A stretch of DNA of 64,000 nt from Heterobilharzia americana (taxonomy: Eukaryota; Platyhelminthes; Trematoda; Strigeidida; Schistosomatidae): NCBI GenBank assembly GCA_944470555.2, contig OX104132.1, positions 7,821,755-7,885,754 of the forward strand. Direction: 5' to 3'. Under the pieces are notes generated by a model, which did not search any database, had not been told where the DNA came from, and saw only the letters and a program-made list of their open reading frames with translations. The stretch's first letter is position 1, and every line of letters starts with the position of its first letter. Of the stretch, positions 55,296-64,000 are shown one piece after another. Position numbers and translations under genes: made by a program.

Positions 55296-58200
55296 CACAC
55301 TCCACCACGCCCCACGGTCTGCCGGGCCGGCGGTGTTGGTTCACTTGTCGTTTCCTTTCGCTCATCCGGCCCCAAAAATACAAAAATTCAAAATAATCAT
55401 ACTCAAAAGGCTGGGTGTGACAGGCCTCAAGCAGATGTCCGATGGGCTCTGCGGTCACACAAATCTCTTTCAGGTACCTTAAGAAGAAATAGCCTTCCAC
55501 GGTGTGGGCAGCCGGGAAGTGTCAACCGCCCTCACAACTCTGTCAGCACCCAAGTTTCTTCTGACTGCTATCCTCCTCCTCCATCATTACCTTCTAATCT
55601 TCCTTCACGTCTCTTAATTAATGATGCTGCATCATCTTCAATTTCTCCTACCTCTGCAGCCTTCGACAACGATCTGAGTCCACAGAACAGTGTCCCTGGT
55701 CTCCTTAAACCACGCTCCAAATTACATATTGGAGCCTTCAATGTCCGCACCCTCCGTCAAATTGGCCAACAGGCTTCGTTGGCAAAGACTCTAGCAACTC
55801 GAGGCATGGATGTGTGCTGTGTTTGTGAGACACGCATACAGGACCCAAGTGTGGTTATTCACCTGACCTCTCCTGACCAATCTGGTGAATCTGCAAAATT
55901 CACCCTTCGAGTTTCTGGAGATTCGATAGCTAGCTCTCGTGGTCTTGCAGGTGTAGGTATAGCATTAAGCACCAGGGCAGAAAACTCACTACTAGACTGG
56001 ATCCCAGTTGATAGTCGCCTCTGCGCTATGAGGCTGAACGGCACAGTGAGAACTAAAAGGAATAGTGAGACTCGCCGTTGTCTCTTTGTAATCTCTGCTT
56101 ACGCACCCACTGACTGTAGTTCGGATGAAGTGAAGGACGAGTTCTACCATAAACTGTCTAACCTCCTCTCGAAAGCCAAACGTTCGGACGTAGTGGTTGT
56201 TGCAGGTGACCTCAACGCACAGGTGGGTAGACTGAGTGAGGCAGAAAGGCACTTAGGTGGCACTTTCGGAATCCCAGCTGAACGTACAGATAACGGTGAT
56301 CGCCTATTACAACTATGCTCAGATAACCGCCTATTTTTAGCCAGCACAAATTTCAGACATAAAGAAAGGCACTGTCTGACCTGGCGTCCACCGAGCTCGA
56401 CTCAGCGATGGACACAGATAGACCACATTGCTATTAGTCATCGCTGGAGAGGATCGGTGGAAGACTGCCGCTCCTTCTGGAGTACGTGTTTGGACAGCGA
56501 TCATGCGTTGGTCCGAGCACGTATATGCCTGCGTCTCAATGGACGTAGAAAAAATTTGGCAACAAAACCACTACGAGTTCTGCTGGACAACGAAAACACC
56601 AAAGCCGTGTTCAGTGAGAAGTTGGCTAGGCAGTTATCGGAACAAAAGACTGTCACTCATCCAGAAGAAGCTTGGTGCCATCTTCAGTCTACTGTAAAAG
56701 CAGCACTGGAGACTGTAGCCGACTCCAAGATAATGGCTAAAAAGAGCCAGTGGATATCAGCAGCTTCTTCCAAACTAATGGATGCACGTGAATGCATCCC
56801 TGCAGGCTCTGAGTACAATGAAGAGCGAGCGCAACTTAAAAATAAACTGACGAAAAGTCTGCGCAACGATCGTGAACAGTGGTGGGCAGCAAAGGCTAAA
56901 GAGATGGAAAAGGCAGCGGCGATCGGTAACAGTAGACAGTTATTTAGACTTATTAAGGAGACTGGGGGGAAATGGTCAACAACAGTTAGTGAGGTTATAG
57001 CGGAGAAGGACGGATCGGCGATTCACTCGCAGGGAAGGCGACTGGGACGATGGGCAGAACACTTTGAGGAACAGTTTAACTGGCCTCCAGCCACCATTGC
57101 GCTGCCCGCTATCCAGTCGGACCCTGAATGGGACATAGAGACAGGTCCCCCAACACTAGAAGAAGTTGAGAAAGCGGTAGGTAGCCTGAAACGGGGAAGG
57201 GCAGCAGGACCAGACGGACTACCTGCTGAGGTATACAAGAATGGTGGTAGAGTTCTCTTAGTCAGGCTAACGGAAGTGTTAGCCAGTATATGGGAATCAA
57301 ATACGATCCCCTCCGACTGGTCTAAGTCACTGATCATCCCAGTCTTCAAGAAAGGCGAGAAGTCCTCTTGTGATAACCACAGAGGAATCAGCCTGACAAA
57401 CATAGTGTCTAAGATCCTAAGTTCTATAATTCTCCGACGCCTGAGTGGAGCTCGGGAACAGCAAGCCCGAGAAAACCAGGCAGGCTTTAGACCTGGCCGT
57501 GGATGTATCGACCAAATATTCACACTGCGCCAGGTCCTGGAACATAGGCATGCTTACAGACGCCCGACAATAGCTGTATTTCTCGACCTGAAGGCGGCAT
57601 TTGACTCCGTTGATCGAGAAGTCTTATGGCAGTGTCTGTCACTGAAAGGCGTGCCTAGTAAGTACATCACCTTATTGAAAGCTCTCTACTCGAACACTTG
57701 TGGGCATGTTAGAGCCTATGGTGAGTTGTCCAGGGAGCTATACTCATCAAGTGGTGTCCGTCAAGGATGCCCACTATCCCCATTCTTATTTAATTTTATC
57801 ATAGATATTCTTATGGAGGTTTCCCTCTCGTCACCTAATTACAAAGACGTTGACCGGATCACAGGTGAATTTTCCTTAGATCTAGAATATGCAGATGACA
57901 TAGTCCTGTTAGGTGAAGACGCTGACAAGATGCAGAGTCTTCTGAACACTTTGAGTGGGAATTTGAGAATGTTTGGGATGCGATTTTCACCACCCAAATG
58001 CAAATTTTTGCTCCAGGACTGGTCTTCAGCGGTACCGCGGTTAACAATAGAGAGTGAAGTGGTTGAGTGTGTTGACCACTTCACTTACCTGGGAAGTAGG
58101 ATCAACTCCGGTGGGTTAGTTGCCGATGAGATTTCTGCACGGATACAAAAGGCTCGATTGGCTTTTGCCAATTTGCGCCACCTATGGCGCCGCCGTGATA

Positions 58201-58724
58201 TTCGTTTGTCTATTAAGGGTCGCGTGTACTGCACAGCAGTCCGCTCTGTTCTACTGTATGGCTGTGAAACATGGCCATTGAAAGTGGAAGACATGAGAAG
58301 GTTACAGGTATTTGACCACCGTTGCCTTCGTAGTATAGGACGTATTCCGTGGTGTCACCATGTGAGTAATGCAGAAGTTAGGTGTAGAGTTTTAGGGAGA
58401 AGAGGTAAGTCAGTCGACGAGGTTGTGAACCTTCATCGACTGAGATGGTTGGGACACGTACTACGTATGCCTAGTCACCGATTGCCTCGTCACACAATGT
58501 TGGCTGAGGTGGGTTCAGGCTGGAAAAAGGCCCGAGGTGGCCAGACTAAAACATGGCACCAATGTATGAAGTCTCTGACTGTTGGTTTAAGCCATGTAGG
58601 ACGATGCAGACTAGGTGGTTGGGGTCCACGGGACAAGAGGAACCAGTGGTTGGAGACCCTAGGTGATATGGCTCAGAACCGAAGTCAGTGGCGCAGATGT
58701 ATACACACATTATCCTCATCTTAA
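55296..58724 (+). CDS. RTE endonuclease-reverse transcriptase, intact frame
   Basis: Open for 1142 codons from the stop at 55293. The endonuclease runs from about residue 145: GAFNVRTL (catalytic Asn), CCVCETRIQD (metal Glu, ~178), VISAYAPTD, VVAGDLNAQVG (~304), QIDHIAIS and SDHALV (~401). The reverse transcriptase has GRAAGPDGLPAEVY, NHRGISLTN, ENQAGFRPGRGC, FLDLKAAFDSVD (motif A, Asp ~764), GVRQGCPLSPFLF (motif B) and LEYADDIVLL (motif C, ~865). The C-terminal part ends RWLGHVLRMPSH...TLSSS. The protein would nick DNA and copy its own RNA at the target. No stop or frameshift is visible. The first in-frame ATG (55806) lies inside the endonuclease, after FNVRT, so translation must start upstream at a non-ATG codon or by another route. 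The short frame 55195-55480 overlaps it. Confidence 0.88.
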   Translation, partial: HTPPRPTVCRAGGVGSLVVSFRSSGPKNTKIQNNHTQKAGCDRPQADVRWALRSHKSLSGTLRRNSLPRCGQPGSVNRPHNSVSTQVSSDCYPPPPSLPSNLPSRLLINDAASSSISPTSAAFDNDLSPQNSVPGLLKPRSKLHIGAFNVRTLRQIGQQASLAKTLATRGMDVCCVCETRIQDPSVVIHLTSPDQSGESAKFTLRVSGDSIASSRGLAGVGIALSTRAENSLLDWIPVDSRLCAMRLNGTVRTKRNSETRRCLFVISAYAPTDCSSDEVKDEFYHKLSNLLSKAKRSDVVVVAGDLNAQVGRLSEAERHLGGTFGIPAERTDNGDRLLQLCSDNRLFLASTNFRHKERHCLTWRPPSSTQRWTQIDHIAISHRWRGSVEDCRSFWSTCLDSDHALVRARICLRLNGRRKNLATKPLRVLLDNENTKAVFSEKLARQLSEQKTVTHPEEAWCHLQSTVKAALETVADSKIMAKKSQWISAASSKLMDARECIPAGSEYNEERAQLKNKLTKSLRNDREQWWAAKAKEMEKAAAIGNSRQLFRLIKETGGKWSTTVSEVIAEKDGSAIHSQGRRLGRWAEHFEEQFNWPPATIALPAIQSDPEWDIETGPPTLEEVEKAVGSLKRGRAAGPDGLPAEVYKNGGRVLLVRLTEVLASIWESNTIPSDWSKSLIIPVFKKGEKSSCDNHRGISLTNIVSKILSSIILRRLSGAREQQARENQAGFRPGRGCIDQIFTLRQVLEHRHAYRRPTIAVFLDLKAAFDSVDREVLWQCLSLKGVPSKYITLLKALYSNTCGHVRAYGELSRELYSSSGVRQGCPLSPFLFNFIIDILMEVSLSSPNYKDVDRITGEFSLDLEYADDIVLLGEDADKMQSLLNTLSGNLRMFGMRFSPPKCKFLLQDWSSAVPRLTIESEVVECVDHFTYLGSRINSGGLVADEISARIQKARLAFANLRHLWRRRDIRLSIKGRVYCTAVRSVLLYGCETWPLKVEDMRRLQVFDHRCLRSIGRIPWCHHVSNAEVRCRVLGRRGKSVDEVVNLHRLRWLGHVLRMPSHRLPRHTMLAEVGSGWKKARGGQTKTWHQCMKSLTVGLSHVGRCRLGGWGPRDKRNQWLETLGDMAQNRSQWRRCIHTLSSS

Positions 58725-58922
58725 CAACGCTATACCGAATCTCACTATTTTGTCACTCCTCTTTCCTTTCTTCTCATACTTTATATTTCTTTTGACTGCA
58801 TTCACTTATCTTCATCCTTCACCTCACTACCTTTTTACTTGATGTGCTGATATGAGGTGTGGCAACTCGGACCGTTACGCAGTAATGCCTGGTCCTATGT
58901 TGATAATGATGATGATGATGAT

Positions 58923-58934
58923 GTAGCATTGTTT
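58923..58934 (+). repeat. Target-site duplication, right
   Basis: gtagcattgttt, exact partner of 54963-54974. It directly follows the element's (ATG)n tail. Confidence 0.9.
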
Positions 58935-59470
58935 ATGTATAATGAAAAATCACCATGTGAGCAATCCTGAGGTCAGGCAAATAGTGCTAAGCAAGACAGG
59001 TAAGTTTATTTAGGAGGTTGTGAACCTTCATCGACTGAGTTGGTTTGGGCATATTGCGCATGCGGAGCCACTGCCTACCTCGGCGTGCCGTGTTAGGAGA
59101 GGTTAGATTAGGTTGGAAGAGAGTTCCGAGTAGTCAGACCAAGACGTGGTATTGATCGATGAAGTCCCTAACTGGTTGTCTGAGTCATGTGGGGAGATGC
59201 AGAGTGCCAGGTTGAGATCCGCGGGGTGAAAGGAATCAATGGTTGAGGACTTTTGTGAAATGGTTTTAAATCGGTTACAATGGTGCAGATGTATTTACTC
59301 TTTGACGTCTTCTAAAGGTTGGATATTCGGACTAAGCGTTATCTTCAAATTTTTTATTCACTCTCACAACTTTGTCCACCTTGTTATTCCTCTTTTGCTA
59401 CCAACGTATTCTTTGTGTACTATCGTAAAGTGTGACAGCTTGAGCCGATGCACCTGTGTGCGAGGTTTCA
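58935..59470 (+). mobile_element. Old RTE fragment, right half
   Basis: Continues the copy interrupted at 54974: caccatgtgagcaatcctgagg, aggaggttgtgaaccttcatcgactgag and later blocks match the C-terminal coding part and 3' untranslated region of the intact element (58350-58860), with stops and gaps. The 3' end is estimated near 59470. Confidence 0.75.
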
Positions 59471-60944
59471 CGTTGATTTTGTCAGTCAGGTTAGATGTCG
59501 TTCAAAGTGGTGCATTGTCGAAATTTTAACCGTTGCCACAAGCCTTTACTTAAGTGTTCTGTTTCTTTTCATAACCATTTTGATCTATTTCGACGTTCAT
59601 TTTGTTCACTTTCTCTCTTATGTACTCCTGCAAGGAGTGGGAACTTTAACTTGTGTACTTTTGCCCGCAGCTCTACGTTAATTAGTCACTTCCTCGTAAA
59701 TGTCCTTCCTGGTTAATGGTCAGTGGACAAATTTTTCTTTGAACATAAAATATGAATAGCAGTATCTTTATGTTAGACAATGACAGTAAGATGCAGGCTT
59801 CGAAATATTGAAATGTTTGACAACTGCTAAGTTAAAATGCTAGGTAAGATGTGGTCCATGGTGTTTTATAGTATGACATTTGGCAATTTGTCAAGTTGAT
59901 TACCTTATCTACCAGAGAACCAGACAGCATCGCTACTCATTGCACAACCTATATTCAAAAGCCTGTAAGTGCTCGGTTCACTGGATTCGCTTTCATCTGT
60001 AAACTGTTTCTTCTCTCCTTTTTAAGCTCTATTTCTGTTTATTCTTGTGAATAACTTTGAACCAACTGGTCACAGGTTCAAACTCTACTCCATCTATTCG
60101 GTTCTGCATAACCCGGTAGCACCATAAGCCTTCGTACTGTGTATGGTCCTGCACCTAGTTACTAAGTTACGCATCTTTTCTACGTAATGTTTTATTCATC
60201 TCACCACTGTGGCATATCAAATGATTTCCTCTTGTCAGTAGTCCTAGTTAAGGTTGTTATAGTTGCCATGACTTGTCAATTTGATCATTCGAAGGCTCGT
60301 ATACATGCTCCAGCCCTAAGTTTTCTCCTTGTATGTGCAGCCAGACGTTTTCAAAACCTTATTCGTGTATAGTTAGACCACCGGTTAAAAAGTGTTGTGA
60401 TTGGGTGCATATTTTCTATGAAGATGCAGACTCACACTACTGAAACTGTGTATTGCACTTGCCAGGTCATTATTGTCTATTCCGATTTCCAGTTCCTCCA
60501 TTTAAAGAGAAAGAAAACTGGCGGTGACATACAAATATGTTGAGTAACAGTTATCATATTTTTGTGGTGCTTTGTATTGTGCACTGCTACTTCCATTCAA
60601 CTTATTTTTCTCTCAGGTAAATATGCGTACCTAATGTTCAGGGTAAGCTTTATTCGTGCTATTTTTATTGATGGCATGATTTTATGCATGGAGTTGTGAC
60701 TCATTGGTTTAGGAAGTTGATTTTCAACCAAATGGGTCGCAGATTTGAGGGGGTTTCGATTCTCAACGTTTTTATGTTATTACCTCTTCATCGTTTGTTT
60801 CATTTGTGACATTCACTTATAAGGCTTATCACTAATTAGTTTGTCCTTACTACTTTTTGCTACTACGGCTTCTACTACAATAGTTATTTTTCATGACTTG
60901 TAGTCCAGACAAGGTATAAAGCATATGTAGCTTTGATACTGCGT
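59471..60944. other. Intron sequence, no gene seen
   Basis: No domain in any open frame. A degenerate tRNA-like SINE piece may lie at 60065-60165 (cacaggttcaaactc). Confidence 0.4.
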
Positions 60945-61140
60945 GGTGGTTGAAGGTGAAACGAGGATTTCGACTGCGCCGGGACTCGAACCACTGGCCA
61001 TCAGGTTTACACCGTGGTGCTGTACCAACTGAGCTACGAGACCTGACTGCTGACCAGATTTTTGTTTCACTACAATCACTGAAGGTTTTGCCGCTGGTTT
61101 ATATCCTGCCGTGGTCCAGATTTTTATTTCACCTTTAATC
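60945..61140 (-). mobile_element. tRNA-derived SINE, type C
   Basis: Minus strand 61047-60980 reads GGTCTCGTAGCTCAGTTGG (A box) and GGTTCGAGTCCCGG (B box), a clear tRNA-like pol III promoter. The acceptor stem does not pair, so it is not a functional tRNA. A neighbouring piece with gtggtccagatttttattt (61122-61104) also occurs inverted at 61987-62010. Confidence 0.6.
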
Positions 61141-61162
61141 ATCACCCAGTAGCAATACAGGT

Positions 61163-61173
61163 CTCCCAGGCCT
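61163..61173 (+). repeat. Target duplication of truncated RTE, left
   Basis: ctcccaggcct; partner ctcccaagcct at 61872-61882, one difference. Confidence 0.65.
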
Positions 61174-61871
61174 GTGTACTGCACAGCAGTCCACTCTGTT
61201 CTACTGTATGGCTGTGAAACATGACCATTGAAGGTGGAAGATATAAGAAAACTTCAAGTGTTTGACCACCGTTGCCTTCGTAGTATAGGACATATTCCGT
61301 GGTGTCACCACGTGAGTAATGCAGAAGTTAGGTGTAGAGTTCTAGGGAGAAGAGGTAAATCAGTAGACGAGGTTATGAACCTTCATCGACTGAGATGGTT
61401 GGGACACGTAATACGTATGCCCAGTCACCGATTGCCTCGTCACACAATGTTGGCTGAAGTGGGTTCAGGCTAGAAAAAGGCCCGAGGTGGCCAGACTAAA
61501 ACATGGCACTAATGTATGAAGTCTTTGACTGTTGGTTTAAGCCATATAGGGCGATGCAGACTAGGTGGTTGGGGTCCACGGGACAAGAGGAGTCAGTGGT
61601 TGGAGACTCTAGGTGATATGGCCCAGAACCGAAGTCAGTGGCGCAGATGTATACACACATTATCCTCATCTTAACAACGCTATACCGAATCTCACTATTT
61701 TGTCACTCCTCTTTCCTTTCTTCTCGTGCTTTATATTTCTTTTGACTGTATTCTCTTATCTTCATCCTTCACCTCACTACCTTTTTACTTGATGTGCTGA
61801 TATGAGGTGTGGCAACTCGGACGGTTACGCAGTAATGCCTGGTCCTATGTTGATATTGATTGATTGATTGA
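61174..61871 (+). mobile_element. 5'-truncated young Perere-3/SR3-like RTE copy
   Basis: Closely matches 58225-58910 of the intact element over its length, with only scattered single-base differences. It starts inside the coding region (tgtactgcacagcag) and ends in ttgatattgattgattgattga, an RTE-type short-repeat tail. It is flanked by an 11-base near-perfect duplication. Two stops (for example in the WKKARGG block, tagaaaaagg at 61471) break the C-terminal frame. Confidence 0.85.
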
Positions 61872-61882
61872 CTCCCAAGCCT
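61872..61882 (+). repeat. Target duplication of truncated RTE, right
   Basis: ctcccaagcct, following the (TTGA)n tail; pairs with 61163-61173. Confidence 0.65.
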
Positions 61883-61984
61883 TGGTTATCTCAAATAGTC
61901 AAACCGACAAAGTCATATTTCATTTTGACTGTTTAAGACAGCCGTGGTTTGGCAGACTAGTATTGTTATTGGCTGATGACTGAA

Positions 61985-62175
61985 GGTCAAATAAAAATCT
62001 GGACCACTTCAGGATTCGAACCAGCTAACTCCGGGCATATGTGACTTTGGTGACAACTATTCTGAATTGTGTGGGAAAGTGTTGAAAGTGTGGCGTCAAA
62101 CTGATAGTTCAAGTGGATACACGAAAAGAATGAAAGTTGACCACGATAGCTCAGACCCAAACACCTGTGTATCTT
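61985..62175 (-). mobile_element. tRNA-related SINE, degenerate
   Basis: Minus strand contains GTTAGCTGGTTCGAATCC (B box, near 62033-62016) and then GTGGTCCAGATTTTTATTTGACC, shared with the type C SINE at 60945-61140. The A box is not clear. Confidence 0.45.
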
Positions 62176-62455
62176 CCCGTAGATTGTGAATACATTCCAC
62201 ATGTTTTTCCTTCCGTTTACCCCTTTGCGTAATAGGTTGTGGCGTCTTCCTTTTTTATTTAGTTTTTTTTCTACATTATGATGGAAGCTTACATGTAAAG
62301 GTTGGCTGCATACCTGTTCTTTTAAAGTTTATCGGCTGTTCTACTCTGTCATTTGGTTGGATAATCAGTTGTCTTTTACTCATGAATTACTTATAGAAAT
62401 TGTTCAGTGTAGTTCTGATAGAAAGTGTAGCATTCAACTTAAAAAAAATCAATTC

Positions 62456-62593
62456 ATGGATTCGAATTCTGTATTCACTTCTAGTTTGTGCAACCGAGTG
62501 ATAGTAGTAGTACCTTTACCGCCCACCGAAAAACCTGTTTATTACCAAGTAAAGAAACGTTTTGTTGGTTGCGGAAATTCTTGTGGATGTTGA
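62456..62593 (+). other. Possible small frame or terminal exon
   Basis: A 45-codon frame (MDSNSVFTSSLCNRVIVVVP...FVGCGNSCGC) ends in a Cys/Gly-rich tail. An acceptor-like ttcacttctag precedes LCNRVIVVVP in frame. No family recognised; it may be chance. Confidence 0.2.
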
Positions 62594-62769
62594 GAGACTG
62601 GTAGATAAAATGGGTCGAAAAAAGCAGTGAAATGGCTCTTAATCGACCATTTTCGAAACTTGAGACAATGCTTTTCTTTCATATGTTTCTTTCTCGTGTC
62701 ATAACAACCTCGTTTATGTGAAGTTGTAGTTCATAACTGTAGACATTTGACTACTGAATAACTTGGCTA

Positions 62770-62935
62770 GTTAGAAACCACGCAGGCTGATATATGGATT
62801 TCGCCAGCCAACCAGATCAGACTGATCTAAACACCAGACGACCGTTTCGCTCGTTTTGGGAGGAGTCCATCAACCATATATCCCAACAAATTCAGCTCAT
62901 ACAGCCAAATGTGTTCAGATCACTAGAATCTGACT
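62770..62935 (-). mobile_element. Hammerhead SINE, type D copy 2
   Basis: Minus strand 62880-62832: ATATGG, a damaged first core (TTGATGG), a CTC..GAG stem II, GAAA, CGGTCGTC and TGGTGTTTAG. The flanks (gatcagactgatct, aaattcagctcatacagcc) are shared with 31535-31690. Confidence 0.45.
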
Positions 62936-63599
62936 AGCTGAGTTGTTTTCTTACTACTCAAGTTGTTCCATAGTATATTTCTCTACTTTATGACTTGTCA
63001 GAGACTACACCTTGTGATCTTGGCTGACGAGCAGTTCCCATCAGAAACCTTGTTCATACCAAAGTTGAACAGTTGAAAGACTGCTCGGCTTTGAGAAATA
63101 TCAACGTGGACTGTGCAGTTTTCAAATCATTTGAAAACTGATCATCCTGTTCTCGACTTTCAACTCGTAGATCATAGGTTTGAAGGTCACTCTACATGAT
63201 AGGCCTGGTTCATTGCCCAGTGCTGGAAAATGTGCATGGTCGTTGCGACAGATTAGTCTTTTAGGAGTTTTAGTCCTTTTTAAGTGTTAATATCGTTCTA
63301 TTACTCTGCATTCTCTACTTCTGCACTGTTACAAAATATGACAAACTGGACTGTTATACTTCTGTGCAAATTTTTTCGTTATTCTACTGATAGTTATTTC
63401 GCAGGTGTTTTCTAATGATAATGCTTTCAAAATACTGACTCTGGTTTATTCAGTCAATAAGCACTTTATTTTTTATCGTCCGAAGTTTCAAATATCCGTA
63501 TCTGCATCCAGCTTTCTTTACACTAACTTGTTAGAAAATACCGGAACATATAGGTTACATAGGAAATTAGAGTGATTGTTCTCCGTTACTTGTAATTTT
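62936..63599. other. No gene recognised
   Basis: AT-rich. A weak SINE-like ggttcattgccc string is near 63207-63218. Confidence 0.4.
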
Positions 63600-63720
63600 C
63601 CGTTGCTATACAGGGTTGGCAGATGGGCTCTTTTATGATACTGCCAGATTTTCATGATGTTGTACTCATGTTGGTGACCAGCAATGGAATCCAGCCTGAC
63701 ATGCGTTTTTGACGCCAAGA
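63600..63720 (-). mobile_element. SM-alpha-like SINE, type A copy 8, 3' part
   Basis: Minus strand ACGCATGTCAGGCTGGATTCCATTGCTGG is the end of the type A hammerhead (stem III, GTC, stem I 3' strand), followed by the type A 3' body (agcccatctgcc). The rest of the hammerhead is missing. Confidence 0.5.
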
Positions 63721-63869
63721 CGTTGTCCACTGGGGCCTGATGGCCACCATTTGTGCAACGGGTATCACTTGTTTTTTGATACTAGATGGAGGGGTTCAAT
63801 TCCGTATAGCAACAGTAGATTACAAGTATTAAATAACAACTGATACCTACTCCAGAAAAGATGGCTTCC

Positions 63870-64000
63870 GTACTCAAGCGACCTAGCGGGTAATACTTTG
63901 GCGTTTGAAGCGATGGGTACTGGGTCCGAGTCTCAATAGGAACAACAGCACTCACTCGGATGTGGGTTTATCCGGCATTCGAGTTCGAAACAGGACGAAA
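63870..64000 (+). mobile_element. SM-alpha-like SINE, type A copy 9, cut by window end
   Basis: An A box (agcgacctagcgggtaatac) and a B box (gggtccgagtctc) are followed by TATCCGG, a damaged core (CATTCGA), stem II GTTC..GGAC and GAAA at the last bases. The remainder lies outside the window. Confidence 0.6.

Larger units (their letters stand above)
54975..58922 (+). mobile_element. Intact Perere-3/SR3-like RTE LINE
   Basis: A 3948-base element with a perfect 12-base target duplication, a GC-rich structured 5' leader, one long open frame (55296-58724) and a 200-base 3' untranslated region ending in tgataatgatgatgatgatgatg, the short-repeat tail of RTE elements. All endonuclease and reverse-transcriptase motifs are complete. 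It is nested inside an older copy of its own family and lies in the sulfotransferase intron in the sense orientation. Naming as Perere-3/SR3 is from memory of schistosome elements. Confidence 0.9.

Noticed and set aside
55139..55500. Open frames on both strands in the RTE 5' leader
   Set aside because: Low-complexity GC-rich leader; frames overlap each other and lack motifs. Only the frame joining the endonuclease is kept.
56428..56697. Short plus-strand frame inside the intact RTE, and minus-strand frames such as 57023-57523
   Set aside because: Alternate-frame shadows of the 1142-codon ORF.
60975..61050. tRNA gene on the minus strand
   Set aside because: Good A and B boxes, but acceptor and T stems do not pair and the head is linked to SINE sequence; called a tRNA-derived SINE instead.
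1..64000. CRISPR array, prophage, bacterial operon or rRNA genes
   Set aside because: No regularly spaced repeats, no ribosome-binding-site-led gene chains and no rRNA-like sequence; all signs are of a metazoan nuclear genome.

Overview
The window looks like a piece of a blood-fluke (Schistosoma-type trematode) nuclear genome. The reasons are the mix of RTE and CR1 LINEs, Penelope-like elements, tRNA-headed SINEs carrying hammerhead-ribozyme motifs (the S. mansoni SM-alpha type), introns of about 30-70 bases, and one exon of the schistosome oxamniquine-type sulfotransferase family. Most of the sequence is transposon-derived. Only three host-like or cargo genes are visible: a complete OST4 microprotein gene (21554-21715), the first coding exon of a sulfotransferase (53594-53905), and a spliced DUF4806-like gene (5398-7128, minus strand) lying inside an element with terminal inverted repeats.

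Layout. 1-4500 is a decayed CR1-type LINE (ORF1-like frame, endonuclease, reverse transcriptase). 4684-7476 is a 2.8 kb element with 20-base inverted termini and TTTCCCC-rich ends that encloses the DUF4806-like gene. 7.5-17.2 kb holds old CR1 fragments separated by sequence with no recognisable gene. 17.7-21.35 kb is a second CR1 copy that keeps a PHD-like ORF1, part of the endonuclease and the C-terminus but has lost the reverse transcriptase. 21.5-21.7 kb is OST4. 22389-25704 (minus) is a full-length but mutated SR2-like RTE element with a 12-base target duplication, and further copies lie at 26.15-26.57 kb (minus) and 37.3-40.17 kb (plus). 27.2-30.5 kb is a worn copy of a second RTE family (Perere-3/SR3-like).

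31-53 kb is a mosaic of Penelope-like fragments (mostly minus strand) and hammerhead-bearing SINEs of at least three sequence types, plus a 365-base inverted repeat with no mismatch found by eye. 53.4-53.9 kb is the promoter and first exon of the sulfotransferase gene. The rest of the window is presumably its first intron. That intron contains an intact RTE (54975-58922) nested in an older copy of the same family, a 5'-truncated young copy (61174-61871), and more SINEs.

How it works together: the LINEs encode endonuclease plus reverse transcriptase for target-primed insertion. The SINEs depend on such enzymes and carry self-cleaving RNA motifs. The nested intact RTE, with its long open frame and complete catalytic motifs, is the best candidate for a currently or recently mobile element. 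All family assignments come from reading motifs by eye; no database search was possible.
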